The position numbers and the translations under genes are program-made. Of a DNA stretch of 64,000 nt, positions 43,290 through 54,300 are shown piece after piece (the first letter of the stretch is position 1; each line of letters opens with the position of its first letter). Origin of the DNA: Isoetes taiwanensis. Its lineage: Eukaryota > Streptophyta > Lycopodiopsida > Isoetales > Isoetaceae. The notes beneath the pieces were generated by a model. The model had not been told where the DNA came from. It was given only the letters and a program-made list of their open reading frames with translations, and searched no databases. Where the stretch lies: the NCBI GenBank assembly GCA_021234155.1, contig JAJEKV010000063.1, positions 6,821,710 through 6,885,709 on the forward strand. The letters are read 5' to 3'.

Positions 43290-45400
43290 TCACTTTTCAA
43301 CCACCTTTTGCTTTCCCTTATTTCCTGCATAAGAAAAATAAAGAAATGAAGTTAGTGCTAAACCTGAACATAAATTTAGAATTCTTTTCATACCGTTAAA
43401 CTCGTCCAACACGAACTTATTAAGTTGAAGCTTATCATTTTCATAAAGATGGTACCGATTTGTACTTGGTTCATATGTCAAACAAACTAAAGATATTATG
43501 GACTCAAGAGAGATTATCTGATTGTCAGACAAGTCGTATGTGTACCATTTGTCCTTGGTACCATGTGAGTTATACCATGCAAGGTTTGCTTGAATAGCAA
43601 ATGATGGTCGATCAGCCAGATCTACAGGTTCTCTACTCTCCTTCCATGCATTTCCAACCTTCCTTCTCATACTCAGTACTCTTCCAAGGTACCAAACCCT
43701 TTGCACTATCGTATTTGAGGAGCTAGTTTCCTTCCTCTTTCTAGTTGAGGCCCTTGTAGTTCTCAATGGTACTCTATCCTCAACTTCCTCCTCAAAATAA
43801 ACTGCACAATCTGATCCAATGCCAAGCAATGTTTTTGCATTCACTTTTTTTTGCTCCATTGGATAGACAAAATTCTTTACCCTTGTCAATCTGTCCTTTG
43901 AGAGCCATGGATTTCCATTGAGTTGACTCACTAACGTTGATTTATATATTTGCTTACCATCTATTTGCACATGTCTATCTATCTTGTTTCCACTTGGCCT
44001 CTTCAAGTTCTGATTTGTTCATGTCTACTCTGTTATCCTCTTCAACAATATCGCTTTCATCCTCTACAAGAGAACTATCAATTTGCTTATAATACTCATG
44101 ATGGAAATAGTCCTCATACATCCATGGTCTATCAAACCAATCTGTATTCTTTACATCAACCTTGGAAGAGATTCCTACACGTAAACATTTGTCTTGTGCC
44201 TCAACAAATCCTTCCTTTAATGCTTCAATCAACTTTTCGTCTTTGCCCACACAGCTATAATCATTAAGGTTGCAAGTTCTCACCTTTCCATCCTCCCCAA
44301 TTTTTTTCTCAAGGCTTTGCCAAATATGTTCTTGTTTAGCATGTGATGCAGGAAATAATAATTCTGTTGAAGCTTGGAATTCTGCTACATGATTCAATGC
44401 ACTGGCACTTTCCAACAAATCAGCTCCATCATATGACCTTTCATTGCGAACCATGCCACCTACTTTTGAAAAGAAATTCTCACAACAATCTGATCCAGTG
44501 CAATCCAAGGGGACCTCTAAAGTAGGGAATGTATCTCTAAAATACCTTAGCAACACAACATAGTGGCAAGAGATCTGTATATCTATAAATGTTTGTAGAC
44601 TAATGAAGTTTTTTGTCAATGTATGCTGGTCATGATGTATCAGCCATAGTCTCCACAATCTACCATTAAAATAAGAGATGTTATCTAATGGTACAATAGA
44701 AAGCAATTATAGTAGAAATGAAAAGAAAGGTTTGATGCACTAACCTGAAAAAGAACGACGATCTGATTCAAAATTTGCTTTAACTCGTGAATATAAATCC
44801 ATTGTTGGTGACAAGAAAATGTCAATATAAAGTGCCACGATTGATAAATAAACTTTAGTACCTAGTGCTCGAATTGGCGGTTGATCCGATAGTCCAACGC
44901 AAAGCTTATTCAGACATGTTTGTACTTTTCTAGAAGCAATCCTTTGTGCTGCCCGCCAATTTTGTCTATCTTTTCTATTCACATCCCCAATCTCTAGACC
45001 GTGATCTCCTTGGCACATCTCAAAAACATGCCACACATCATTCAACGTCACAAGTTCTTGGCCAAGACACAACCTTCTGCTTGCATTGTCCATTGGATTA
45101 ATGAGTTTTTTTGCCATTGTGGACATAATCTTGATCATGGAGTTCATAAACACCTTCAAGGGTGATGCTAGCACTAAAGACCTAACCCTCCCAAGGTACA
45201 GCATAAGACTTGCCTCTTTCTTTCCTTGACGTATAATCCTCAAGCATGCACACCCTTCGCCTTGCATCCCCATCAGAGCTATGGCCAATTAAAGGACCCA
45301 AAACCTTACTTAGATGTTGTTTCCAATATCCTTGTATTTTATCCCATTGCCTTCTTACCTCGAAGTGATCAAATTTATTGCAAGTTAGTATAATTGCAAG
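43290..45400 (-). pseudogene. Transposase-like gene of unassigned family, 5' end cut by CACTA
   Basis: Exons 45400-44741, 44682-43393 and 43327-43290 have consensus splice sites (TTTCAG/GTTAGT, acceptor ACCATTAG; AAC/GGTATGA, acceptor ATGCAG). Conserved-looking blocks are LIGHSSDGDARRR, KKLINPMDNASRRL, GLEIGDVNRKDRQNW and GSDCCENFFSKVGG. I associate this pattern with an uncharacterised, probably transposon-derived protein family found in animals and plants; I cannot name it. A GSDxxENFF-type block is reminiscent of P-like transposases. A frame change near 45230 interrupts it, and the N-terminus stops exactly at the CACTA end at 45401. Confidence 0.5.
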
Positions 45401-45419
45401 CACTCACAACAAGAGAATG

Positions 45420-45940
45420 GACATTTAGCGACGTGGGCTTGCGACGTCTGTGCGACGTGACGTCGCAAATAACGTCACCATGCGACGTCAATGCGACGTC
45501 ACGCGTCGCGGAACGCGTCGCATCACGGCGGTGGTGCGACGTCGACACCGCGTGGCGTGGCGGTCCGTCATGCCGTGGGCGCTTGCGCCCGGGTGGGCGG
45601 TGTGTCACGCCCGGTGGGCGCTTAACGACGTCGCGTCGCATGCGACATCTGATTAAAGCCCATCCCATCTGCTCCCGCCAGTGGGCTTGGGCGCCCCCAG
45701 TGGACGGCGTGTCTCGCCAGGTGGATGTTTACGACGTGACGTCGCATGCGACGTCGTATATGTGACGTATGTGACGTATGTGTCGTATATGACACGTCAG
45801 TACGTATATATGACGTATGTGACGTATATGACACGTCAGTACGTATATGTGACGTATATGACACGTCAGTATGTATATGTGACGTATATGACACGTCAGT
45901 ACGTATATGTGACGTAGGTGGTCGCATGTGACGTATATTT
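45420..45940. repeat. Left subterminal GACGTC-rich region with a 30-bp tandem repeat
   Basis: The first 320 bp contain about 15 GACGTC/GCGTCGC words (TGCGACGTC, GACGTGACGTCGC, GTCGCATGCGAC). From 45791 a 30-bp unit starting GACACGTCAGTACGTATAT recurs at 45791, 45830, 45860 and 45890. Such clustered short palindromes are the usual transposase-binding sites of CACTA ends; ACGTCA cores are also plant bZIP sites. Confidence 0.75.
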
Positions 45941-46399
45941 TTTATATACGAAGGTTAATGGTTTTTTAGGATTACAAATTCAATAGCTGTCTGATTGATA
46001 CCTGTCTAAAAAAGACTCTGACGACCAACCTGCAGCTTCATTTAAGCGTGTTGCCTGCGCATGCATCATCACAGTAGATATGCTACCGCTATAAATTGTT
46101 CATTATAAAACTGACGTTGTTCTGTGTCAAAATCTAGTTGTTCCAAGTTTACAAACCTTGAAGGTAACTTGACAATAGGCTTGTTGTCAATCATTGTTCT
46201 TGCCGAGAAGAACAGATAAAGCCTTAAAATTTGTGCAAGAACACAAGAAAAAATCCCACACTTTTACCTTTTGTCCGCCAAGCATTATAGTGTTTAATAT
46301 GACTTGCGGTACCGCTTGTCCCGAAGCGTCCTAATGGCGGATTCTAGGTTTAGGTCGATGGCGAATTAAAAACATAGCGTTAATTAAAAACATCCCTGA

Positions 46400-46699
46400 A
46401 AAAGGGATTTATTGATTATTGACCCATTGATCTGCCCATATCAATGCGGCTTCATCGGGTCTTTACTCGAAGTAATCTTATCTCTAGATGTGAAAGAGAA
46501 TGGTCATTTAGCGGCGTGGGTTTTGCGACGTCCCGAATTACCTCCTTCATCTAGACTCTTCGTAAAACCGAATCATGGAAAAATGGTTTTTTGGGGCTTT
46601 GAGAGCTTGCAAGAGCTTGAAAAATATTGTCCGGAACTATATCAAAGAAACCAAAGAAGCACATATGGATACGCCAATACAGGGGGAAGAAGGTTATGA
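46400..46699 (+). other. Short open frame containing a copy of the CACTA left end
   Basis: A 95-codon frame with protein-like composition (HGKMVFWGFESLQELEKYC). Bases about 46493-46530 repeat the terminal words of the element (AGAGAATGG-CATTTAGCG-CGTGGG...GCGACGTC) with 3-4 differences. Either a nested truncated CACTA end or an old duplication. The surrounding 45940-47540 holds no other supported feature. Confidence 0.35.
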
Positions 46700-47547
46700 T
46701 CTAAAATCTCATCTTTGGGTATACAAGTAATTCTAATGGCACTATGGAAGTTGAAAGATCAACATCAAGGTTGGAATCGGCAGCAATGCTTGAACTTGCA
46801 ACTTTACCCGCCAAACGCCCGATGATTTTGTGATATATGATGGTGGAGGAATTTATGCTTTCAATTGCACAAGTTCCATATGAAGCCGACCCCATTGATG
46901 AGGATTTTGAAAAGCCGAGATACTATGTGGCTACACCTTGATGGCCTTGTTTTAGATCCATACATGGAAAGTGGAATTGAACATAGCTCGCCGCTATGCC
47001 GATAAGAGTATCTAAACCGCCACCGTTACCTTGGAAGTCTTCAAAGCAGAGCATGTCATGGTGCAAAGGAAAATGGGCTTCACCGAGCTTAGGGATCACA
47101 AAGGCGGTTGAGCTTGCCGACATCGGCGGGGGTTCTTCACAACACCCAATACCGAAAAAATGACCTCTTCCGCTCCTACATGCCAAAATCAGATCCTTTG
47201 GTGCAGTTTTTAACGCCATGCTCGATTGTTTTCGCCTCATGACTCATGAACTTGTTCCGCTTTGAGCGCCAAGATTTTATGGGTTCTTCTTTGCATCGAT
47301 TGTATGATCCGACAGTCACAACATACAGCAGCAAAAAATCATGCGCTTTTTTCGAGAAATCTCTTAACTGTCTTTTTTAATTTCTTCATTATGGCCATTC
47401 TGAGGTTGTGGAGGCTGTTGCCTTCTTGGACAAGTTTGTTCATCGAAAATCAAGAGAATTGTGGAGTTGGTTGAACCAAAATATTTTAATTGGTCATCTA
47501 GCAAAATGCTTTGGGAAGAAAATAAGTGTATTCTCTCGCAACATTCA

Positions 47548-47662
47548 TTCTAGAACTTTCTACAACATTCTGGAATTTTCTAGAAGGATTCCTTTAGGCT
47601 CACCCAAGATTCTCTTATATTTTAAAACTTTTTAAAACTTTCTAGAACATTCTAGAACTTTC
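47548..47662. promoter_or_regulatory. Cluster of heat-shock elements (nTTCnnGAAn arrays)
   Basis: From 47548 to 47585 eight consecutive 5-bp units alternate TTC and GAA in phase, with one mismatch (CAA for GAA). From 47640 to 47662 five further units are perfect (TTC-GAA-TTC-GAA-TTC). Three units suffice for heat-shock factor binding in known promoters. A divergent SNF2 fragment and B3 exon lie just downstream. Confidence 0.65.
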
Positions 47663-47699
47663 GTGATATGTGACGATGTGACATATGTGTCGAGAAAGT

Positions 47700-47947
47700 C
47701 GTCGCATGTTCCAGAAAGGCACCATCTTCATTGTGCCCTTAAGCCCCAGCAAGCACATGAACTTTTAGTGTGAGCATTTCTAATGGATTGAGCTTCATCC
47801 AGAATAATTCTAAACCACCTAATGTTCGACAGTGTGCCCCTTAGCCTGGGGGGCTGCTTCTTTTCATCCTCTTCAGATGGCTTTCTGTAATTCAGAACAA
47901 ATGGTTCCATATGTAGTAAGCACAATGTCGTGCTTACAAAATTCAAC
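47700..47947 (-). pseudogene. SNF2-family ATPase gene fragment
   Basis: The minus strand reads HDIVLTTYGTICSEL near 47940 and, in another frame, LSNIRWFRIILDEAQSIRN. These are the motif Ib/II region of SNF2 helicases such as RAD5/RAD16-type proteins (ITTYGT..., RVVLDEAQ). One frame change separates them. Only about 80 codons are present, with no Walker A and no C-terminal lobe, so this is a captured fragment. Confidence 0.75.
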
Positions 47948-48357
47948 ACAATTTATTCTTCTCTGATCTTCATGGTATATGTACACAGATAGCTTGACAG
48001 ATGGTACTACTTTTCCTTCAATTCATGTTCCCATTGTTTTTAAAGCGATTTAGGGCAAACAATCAAGGTGCAAACAATCAGGGTTGGCAAGGAGTATAGA
48101 AAATGATGCGCGTCATCTTTTAAGAGAGCTTGGATTCACGTTTGATACTGAGCCATGCGTGCCACAAAAGTTCAGCCTAGAGGATATTATGCTAGACACT
48201 CCACCAGATATTTCTGTGGTGGATCTAGTTGGCTCTCAAGATAGTGTAGATTGGTTAGATAAGAAAGTCCTTGAGACTGGCATTTCATTTCGTGCTTGTG
48301 CAACCAAGTGGGCAGCTTGATTTGATAACTGATTCTGCGTTGGATTTTTTGTTTCAG

Positions 48358-48640
48358 CTCGTCATTCCAAAAATCAACGCAGAAGCACATTTGCCTTATT
48401 AGAATTGTGGAGAAAAAAAAAAAAAAAAAATCAATGCATGTGGAAATTTAGATACTGTTATTGGGATAGTTCCCAAAGTTATGTCTTCACAAAAGGCTGG
48501 AGCAGATTTGTCAAGGCAAAGAATTTGCAGGTGAATGATGTGGTTTCGTTTGAGAGAGATATCCAAGGTAAAATATTTTACATCAGCTGGCGAAGGGATC
48601 CTTCACGGTGCTGGAAATTACAAATGTTGATGTAGGATGC
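48358..48640 (+). pseudogene. B3 DNA-binding domain exon (RAV/NGATHA-like)
   Basis: After a splice acceptor (ttttttgtttcag, ending 48357) the frame reads [14 protein letters not shown], matching RLVIPKQHAEKHFP of plant B3 domains. A TAG and a poly(A)-rich stretch follow (48400-48430), then [29 protein letters not shown] and DVVSFERD, the rest of a B3 domain. It is plant-specific and normally binds DNA in transcription factors. Only this exon is recognisable; the upstream frame 48084-48320 is unidentified. It is probably captured cargo. Confidence 0.8.
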
Positions 48641-48734
48641 AAACCCTTTTGCGAAAGTTTTCAGTCGTTTGGAGTCGATATTTAGTATTGAAGCAACTTA
48701 AATTCTATCTTTTGATATAACTATAATATGGTAG

Positions 48735-49140
48735 TTTTGAGCTCGGGATTAGCTCCCCGGTTGATCCGTAATTTTTGAGCTCGGTTTAGCTTATGGTTGA
48801 TCCGAAATTTTTGAGGCATCGCTTATGTATATAAGCATGATGTAGAATACAAAAAACTGGATATATGATATGATATAGATTTCTGAAATCAGTTTTTCAA
48901 AATGGAATTTGAAGATAAAAATATGAAGAAGATGAATATGATCAGGATGGATATCAAGAAGATGAATGCCACGATGAATAAGGATATGACAATAATATTG
49001 CTTGTTTTAATTTATATAGGCCTATTTGTGCTATGGGTATTTTGAAAAAGCGATGAATTTAGTGATGGACATGGAGTTGGAGATGGTTGATCCGAATTTT
49101 TGAGCTCATAATTTAGCTTCGGTTGATCCAGAGAAAGAGA
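48735..49140. repeat. Short repeats of GGTTGATCCG and TTTTTGAGCTC
   Basis: The pair GGTTGATCCG(T/A)AATTTTTGAG recurs at about 48759, 48795, 49085 and, in part, 49121, with TTAGCTT between copies (36-bp unit). No gene is seen in 48640-49590 besides short frames. Confidence 0.55.
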
Positions 49141-49589
49141 AAAAAGAAGGAATTAGAAATGACATATGGATTTACCCCTAGAATTTCTACAACGAGAAGA
49201 TTGGGTAGTCAAAAGTGGGACTCCCATATCCTCAGTCCAACATCTTTAGAGAAGCAACAAAATGCAATCCGAATGAGGAACTTGGTGTCGAAGATAGTGG
49301 GAGAACTGCCGGCGACTCCTTGCAAATCCAAGGCATTAATGTCCCATGTGTCAAAGCGTCGATCAAAATTTGCCTAAAAATGCCGCCATCGCCCACCGGC
49401 ATCGTCACGACAAATGTCACGGCAAATGTCGGACATCCGCCAATTTGCTCGTGATGCGACTAATCAAGCTATGTTCAAGTGTTTTGAGGTATCACGATTT
49501 TGGGTTGTTACACAAAACTTGCTCGATTTTAGGTTGCTCGAGCGGCATAGGTATACATAAATTTCATAACAAACAAATTTCACGACAAA

Positions 49590-49860
49590 TGTCGACAAAT
49601 GTCGGGGCGTCGCATGCGGCGTCATGTGACATCTGACGAACCTAAGACACGTCGATGCGTACTGCGCCCGCGTGTCTTGCCGGTCGCATGTGACTGGATT
49701 TTGACCGTTGACTATCGTCGCGTACAGCGTGGTCTACCACGACGTATGACACGCCATCAGATGCGTATTTGCGGTGTACCGCCAAGTCGTGGGTGACGGC
49801 ATGTGACCATTGACACTACGTCGCCGCCGGCGACGTCCGTCGCCGATGCGACGTTCATTT
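49590..49860. repeat. Internal GACGTC-rich region
   Basis: Words such as GGCGTCGCATGC, GTGACATCTGACG, GACACGTCGATGCG and GGCGACGTCCGTCGCC match the element's left subterminal region (which has GTCGCATGCGACATCTGA). This may be the end of a second, nested CACTA copy. TCTATATAAAC at about 49860 could be a TATA box. Confidence 0.5.
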
Positions 49861-50164
49861 CTATATAAACAACTTTTTTCTCGGCATTCATTGTTATTTT
49901 CTTTTCGCTCCTCTTCGGCCTTAGCCTTTGGTGTTCTTCTTTTAACCATATCTTATACTTGTTGCCGCCCCACATGGATCGCCATGGTCATCGGCATGAT
50001 CGGCGCCGGAGATGGCCAGGAGACGAGATTGATGTTGTCTTACCACCGAGGAGGTCGGATATGCGGAACCCGTCACATGTAAATTAATGATTCTTGTATT
50101 TAGTAGCCTAGACATATATAAACTAGGAGAGGGGCGGTACTTGAGTAGTAAAAAAAAAAACGCA

Positions 50165-50460
50165 GTGTTTTTGGTCAAGGACACGGTCCGCCTCCACCTT
50201 GAGTGGAGAGGACCAGGTGTGCCGTGCCCAAACTCACCTTCATACCTTACTAAGTACAATGTAGATTACAAAATTGAGGTGTCGGCGTAGTCAAGGTCAT
50301 ATGTCGACTTCACCTTGAGTGGAGGGGACTCTATGTATCGGGCCAGCTGGCCAGCCTCCAAAAAGATCTTTATTGAAATTGAAACTTATATAAGGGTCGC
50401 ATCGGAAAGGGCATGGTCGGCTTCACCTTGAGTGGAGAGGACTACGTGTCCCGCCCATTT
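50165..50460. repeat. Three diverged copies of a ~115-bp repeat
   Basis: CACCTTGAGTGGAG recurs at 50195, 50311 and 50424 (spacing 116 and 113 bp). Each is preceded by GTC(G/C)(G/A)C-like words and followed by (A/G)GGAC. The array ends 15 bp before the telomere-like repeat. Confidence 0.65.
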
Positions 50461-50474
50461 CGGCCCATTTAGGA

Positions 50475-50509
50475 TTTAGGGTTTAGGGTTTAGGGTTTAG
50501 GGTTTAGGG
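50475..50509 (+). repeat. Interstitial telomere-type repeat (TTTAGGG)x5
   Basis: Five perfect units of the plant telomere heptamer. It is too short for a chromosome end and lies inside the CACTA element, just before the transposase start. Confidence 0.95.
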
Positions 50510-50554
50510 TTTATACTACCATATATTGTATCTATCACGGTAGCTCAAACTATT

Positions 50555-50737
50555 GTGCAGTATATAGTACTTACCTTTTGTAATTGGCAGAGGGACAAAA
50601 TAGTTTGCGATTGTAAAAGATGTATGGGGCTGAAGAGACGACTTAGAACGGTTGTTGAAGACCATCTGATAAGATTTGGTACATTTGAACAACCCACCAG
50701 ATCTGATGCTCGTCATGGATATCAGGTTGGTATACAA
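50555..50737 (+). pseudogene. TNP2 N-terminal domain (transposase-associated)
   Basis: The frame KIVCDCKRCMGLKRRLRTVVEDHL follows the transposase-associated pattern CxCxxC...HLIxxGF at the N-terminus of CACTA transposases. It ends in a poly(T) tract at about 50745. The SET-domain ORF lies between this exon and the rest of the transposase. Confidence 0.6.
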
Positions 50738-51061
50738 TTATTATTTGTTTTTTTTTTTTTTAAGAGTATCTCTCCCAATTCAAGTATATATTCAAGATGT
50801 TTATGATATCTAAATATGTAGGTAGATGATGCTGATGTCTCCTCCAAACTAGATGTGGATTTTGGTTTAATGTTGTCCATAGAGGCATATGAAACCAAGC
50901 AAGAACTGATTCATCAATAATGTGGATGGGTGCCGCTCAACGCCGAAAGTGTTCCCCTCGCGTGAAAGAACACGAAGGGCTACAATCATGAGAACATTGC
51001 ATGTGTCGCACATTTCCCAAGAACGCTTTTGGCCTCACCCCGCCTGTGAAATTCTGAAGAA

Positions 51062-51643
51062 TTGCAAAGATTAGTCCCCACCTTTGTTAGGCATCGCGAA
51101 GACATTTGGCTTGTGGCCAGTAGACTTACCTATCCCTATGGATCAAGAATTTGCTTATTGGGGAAGAAGATACATCATTATGCGGAGCCGCATTTGTCCG
51201 AAGCTGGATTCGGCCTTATCTCCGGCACGCGTATAGAAGTGGAGCGAGATACCCACATTCCATTAATGCCATATGCGTCCCGAAAATACGATTGGAAAAC
51301 TTGGCAAACTTTGACTAAATATGCTTGGCGTATGAGGATTTATGGAATGAATTCCAATGCTGCGTCGATAGCTGTGGGGGCATGTGATGAGGAGTTGAAG
51401 TTTATTGATGGTCGGCCAGGGGTTCATGGCAATATTGCAGGGTTCATCAACAGTTCTATTGACAACCGTGAGCAATGCAATTGTGAATTTTTAGAGTGTC
51501 AAGGAGGGGAGGAAGATTTTTTTACAAGATCTGTAAAAAGCAGATATATCATGGTGTGTGCTATTAAAAGCATAAACATTGGAGATGAGTTATTTATCAA
51601 CTATCGCTATGATAGACCTCTCCCATTTGAGATGGAACAATAG
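51062..51643 (+). CDS. SET-domain-like protein inside the CACTA element
   Basis: 193 codons, intact. Features in order: SEAGFGLISGTRIEVERDT (residues about 46-64), matching the SET-N G.G..A...I..G; then GNIAGFINSSIDNREQCNCEFLEC (about 124-147), corresponding to the N.ARFINHSC.PNC core; and INIGDELFINYRYDR (about 172-186), corresponding to the I..GEEL..DYGY end with a catalytic-type Tyr. The His of NHSC is Ser. No pre-SET or post-SET cysteines are clear. Known SET proteins methylate lysines of histones and other proteins. The reading frame is better kept than that of the transposase around it. The start is uncertain; coding-like sequence extends upstream in another frame from about 50980. Confidence 0.65.
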   Translation: MQRLVPTFVRHREDIWLVASRLTYPYGSRICLLGKKIHHYAEPHLSEAGFGLISGTRIEVERDTHIPLMPYASRKYDWKTWQTLTKYAWRMRIYGMNSNAASIAVGACDEELKFIDGRPGVHGNIAGFINSSIDNREQCNCEFLECQGGEEDFFTRSVKSRYIMVCAIKSINIGDELFINYRYDRPLPFEMEQ

Positions 51644-51961
51644 TATTGTTGTACTAAAAAAAAGAATAAAGAGGTTTTTTTTTTTAATATGTTTTTTGTC
51701 ATTCGTGAGTCTATACAAATGGTTGTATGTATTTTATACTTATTACATTATTTGACATGATGGTTAATACGTTACTCCTGTTTAATGAACTCATTCAGAG
51801 CGGTCTCCATCCCGATCCATTAGTTCTAAGTTACAGGCAAAGGAAACCTATCGCCGTGAATTTCAAGCCGAGCGCACCAATATGAAGATATTGCGCGTCT
51901 CGATCAATATGAAGAGGATGAAACTATTGACGAACCCGAGAACGGAAGTCTTTCGTGGACG

Positions 51962-53141
51962 GTGATGCTCGATATGTTGCACGCTCTTCAAGAATTACCT
52001 GATATTGATTTAGATGATGTCGAGGATGGTGGTGGAGAGGATATGGTAGAAGATGTTGGATACCCTTCGAGGATTGGTCGTACTGACGATGACCCTATTG
52101 TTATCGAAGCAGAAACGCAGTTATTTCCTGCGTCTCGAACCTCTCGTTTGTCGGCGTGCCTGCTAATTCTCAATCTCCAAACCAAGTTCAAGTGGAGCAA
52201 TGCAAGTGTCTCTGCTCTATTGAGGTGACATACTTATCAAGTCTTTCTATCTTACCACCATCTCCATCTTTTATCTTACCACTCTTAGATGCGCAGGTTA
52301 TTGCACGAGAAGATCCTTCCAGAGAAGAACAATATGCCTACCGACAGATCTCAAGTTAAGAAAATGATTCAAGCGACCGGCCTTGGTTATAAAGTCATAC
52401 ATGCATGTCCAAATGATTGTATGATCTTCTATCCCCCTGCCGAGCATGAGAAGTCCACTCATTGTCTCGTATGTAATGAACCGAGATACAGGAATGACCT
52501 AAAGGGGTACCTCGGAAGGTTATTCGACACTTTCCAATAATCCCAAGGTATATGCATCACCACTTCTTACAAATAGTTGTAAATTCACTTATTTTCGGTA
52601 CTTATATGTTGCCTATAATTTATTCTATAGGTTAAAGTTGATGTTCCGTTGCAAGACATTGGCTAGCCTAATGGACTTCACGGCTACACATGCATCTAGT
52701 GATGATGTGATGCGAGTCCCGAGCGACAGTGCAGCTTGGAAGCATGTCGATGCGACATGGCCTGACTTTGGAAAAGAACCACGTAACGTGCGTTTGGGCC
52801 TGGCCACCGATGGCGTAAACCCATATGGTACACAATCGACTGCATGGTCTACATGGCCAGTGATGATAGTGAACTACAACATACCCCCATGGTTGTTGAT
52901 GAAGAGTGGGCACATTATGATGACTTTATTGATACCGGAAGAAAAACCAAGTAATTTAGATGTGTACCTAAGAATAATTGTGGATGAGTTACTCCTTTGT
53001 GGAACACGTGTATTCAGGTCTACGATGCCCATAAAAATGACGCTTTTAATCTTAGAGGTATACTATTGTGGACTATGCATGACTTTCCCGGGTTTGCCGA
53101 GTGTTCTCTGGTTTAAGACATCGGGCACTTCCTTTGCATGA
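51962..53141 (+). pseudogene. TNP2-type CACTA transposase core (Transposase_21), broken
   Basis: ETQLFPASRTSRLSACLLIL and FKWSNASVSALLR end at a donor (52225). After an intron to 52297 the frame gives KVIHACPNDCMIFYPP and HCLVCNEPRYRND. Then at 52638-53141 come AAWKHVDATWPDFGKEPRN, VRLGLATDGVNPY, STWPVMIVNYNIPPWL and LLIPEEKPSNLDVYL. All are hallmarks of the En/Spm TNP2 family. Stops and frame changes occur between blocks. TNP2 cuts the element at its ends. Confidence 0.88.
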
Positions 53142-53299
53142 TATGTGGGGAAAAGTTGCAGCACCGCCACTCTAAGCATCCAAGAAAGTAGTATACGAGG
53201 GTTTTAGGAAGTATTTGCCGCCACGCGCACCCCTTCAGAAAGCACAGACATTACCCGGGCACCAGGACTATACAGAACCACCAAGCGGAATTACCATAC

Positions 53300-54300
53300 G
53301 AGAATGGGGTGAGCGTTGGGATAAGAAGGAAGAGGGGAAAATCCAAGGGGAAAACTGGGGGGGGCACTCAGAATGAGGAGGTCGTAGCCGACCCTAGACA
53401 AAGTGAGGATGAGGAATTATACAAAGGGTGGCGGGAAGCCGCGGAGGAGGAAGTCTTTACCGCCAATATGAAAAGGAAGTCTGCTTTTTATAGACTACCA
53501 TATTGGACCGACCCTACTGATTCAACACCTTTTAGACCCGATGCATATCTTCAAGAACGGGAAACTCTTTATGGAAGCATGTATTTGGTCAAAAGACACA
53601 ACAAATGCCAGGATGGACCTTAAGGTAAGTAATACAAAGAAAGAGGCATGGATCCGAGGTGAAGGGCAACCACTTCCTCCGCAAAATGGGTTATTGCTAG
53701 GGCTGACCATCGAGCTATTTATGATGATTTAAGGGCCCTTAGAACACCAATCGGTTACATGCAATCATTAGAACCGCATTCACAAGTAGTGGGGAGCCGA
53801 CTGGTTTAAAGTCCCATGATGGCATAAGTTCTTGCATGTAAGCAATTGAAGTCCACATATATATGCACTACTATAAAATGTAACCCATAACTTATATTTG
53901 GTGTTTGGATCATGCAGTTCTTCATGCCCCGACCTTTAGGGGAGTTTTTAGACAAAGGGACCATTGGAGGCAATAAGTGCCCTATCAAAGGTCATAAGGT
54001 TGTTACCCATGTTGATTTAGTGGTCCCAGATCTATTTTATTTGTGGCTAAGTTTTTGTTTTGGACCTCATAGGTGGATGTGTAAAAACTATACCGAAAAA
54101 AGCGAAATTGAAGAGATGAAAGTGAAAATGGCAGAGGCATGTTGCTTGTTGGAGAAGGAGTTTCCCACGAGCTTTCTTGACAATCAAACCCATCTTTTGG
54201 TACATCTTATTGAGGAAGTGGAGCTCAAGGGAACCGTATACGCCGATGGATGTTTTTCTTGGAAAGGTTTATGAAGGTATTGAAGGATATGGTGCGCCAA
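53300..54300 (+). pseudogene. TNP2 middle and DUF4218-like region, broken
   Basis: MKRKSAFYRLPYW and NARMDLKV near 53470-53640 correspond to the KKSIFFELPYW...NTRLDLK stretch of TNP2. 53912-54274 gives CLLEKEFPTSFLDNQTHLLVHL and EEVELKGTVYADG, matching CKLEKIFPPSFFDVMVHL and EA.LGGPV. Just after it VRQRARPQGSMA matches VRNRARPEGSIAE. A 53700-53910 gap appears deleted. Confidence 0.75.

Noticed and set aside
45681-45931. Frames over the GACGTATATG repeats
   Set aside because: Repetitive VTYMTRQY peptides arise from the 30-bp tandem repeat. Open on both strands, so not evidence of coding.
50475-50509. Chromosome end
   Set aside because: Only five telomere units, flanked by transposon sequence on both sides.
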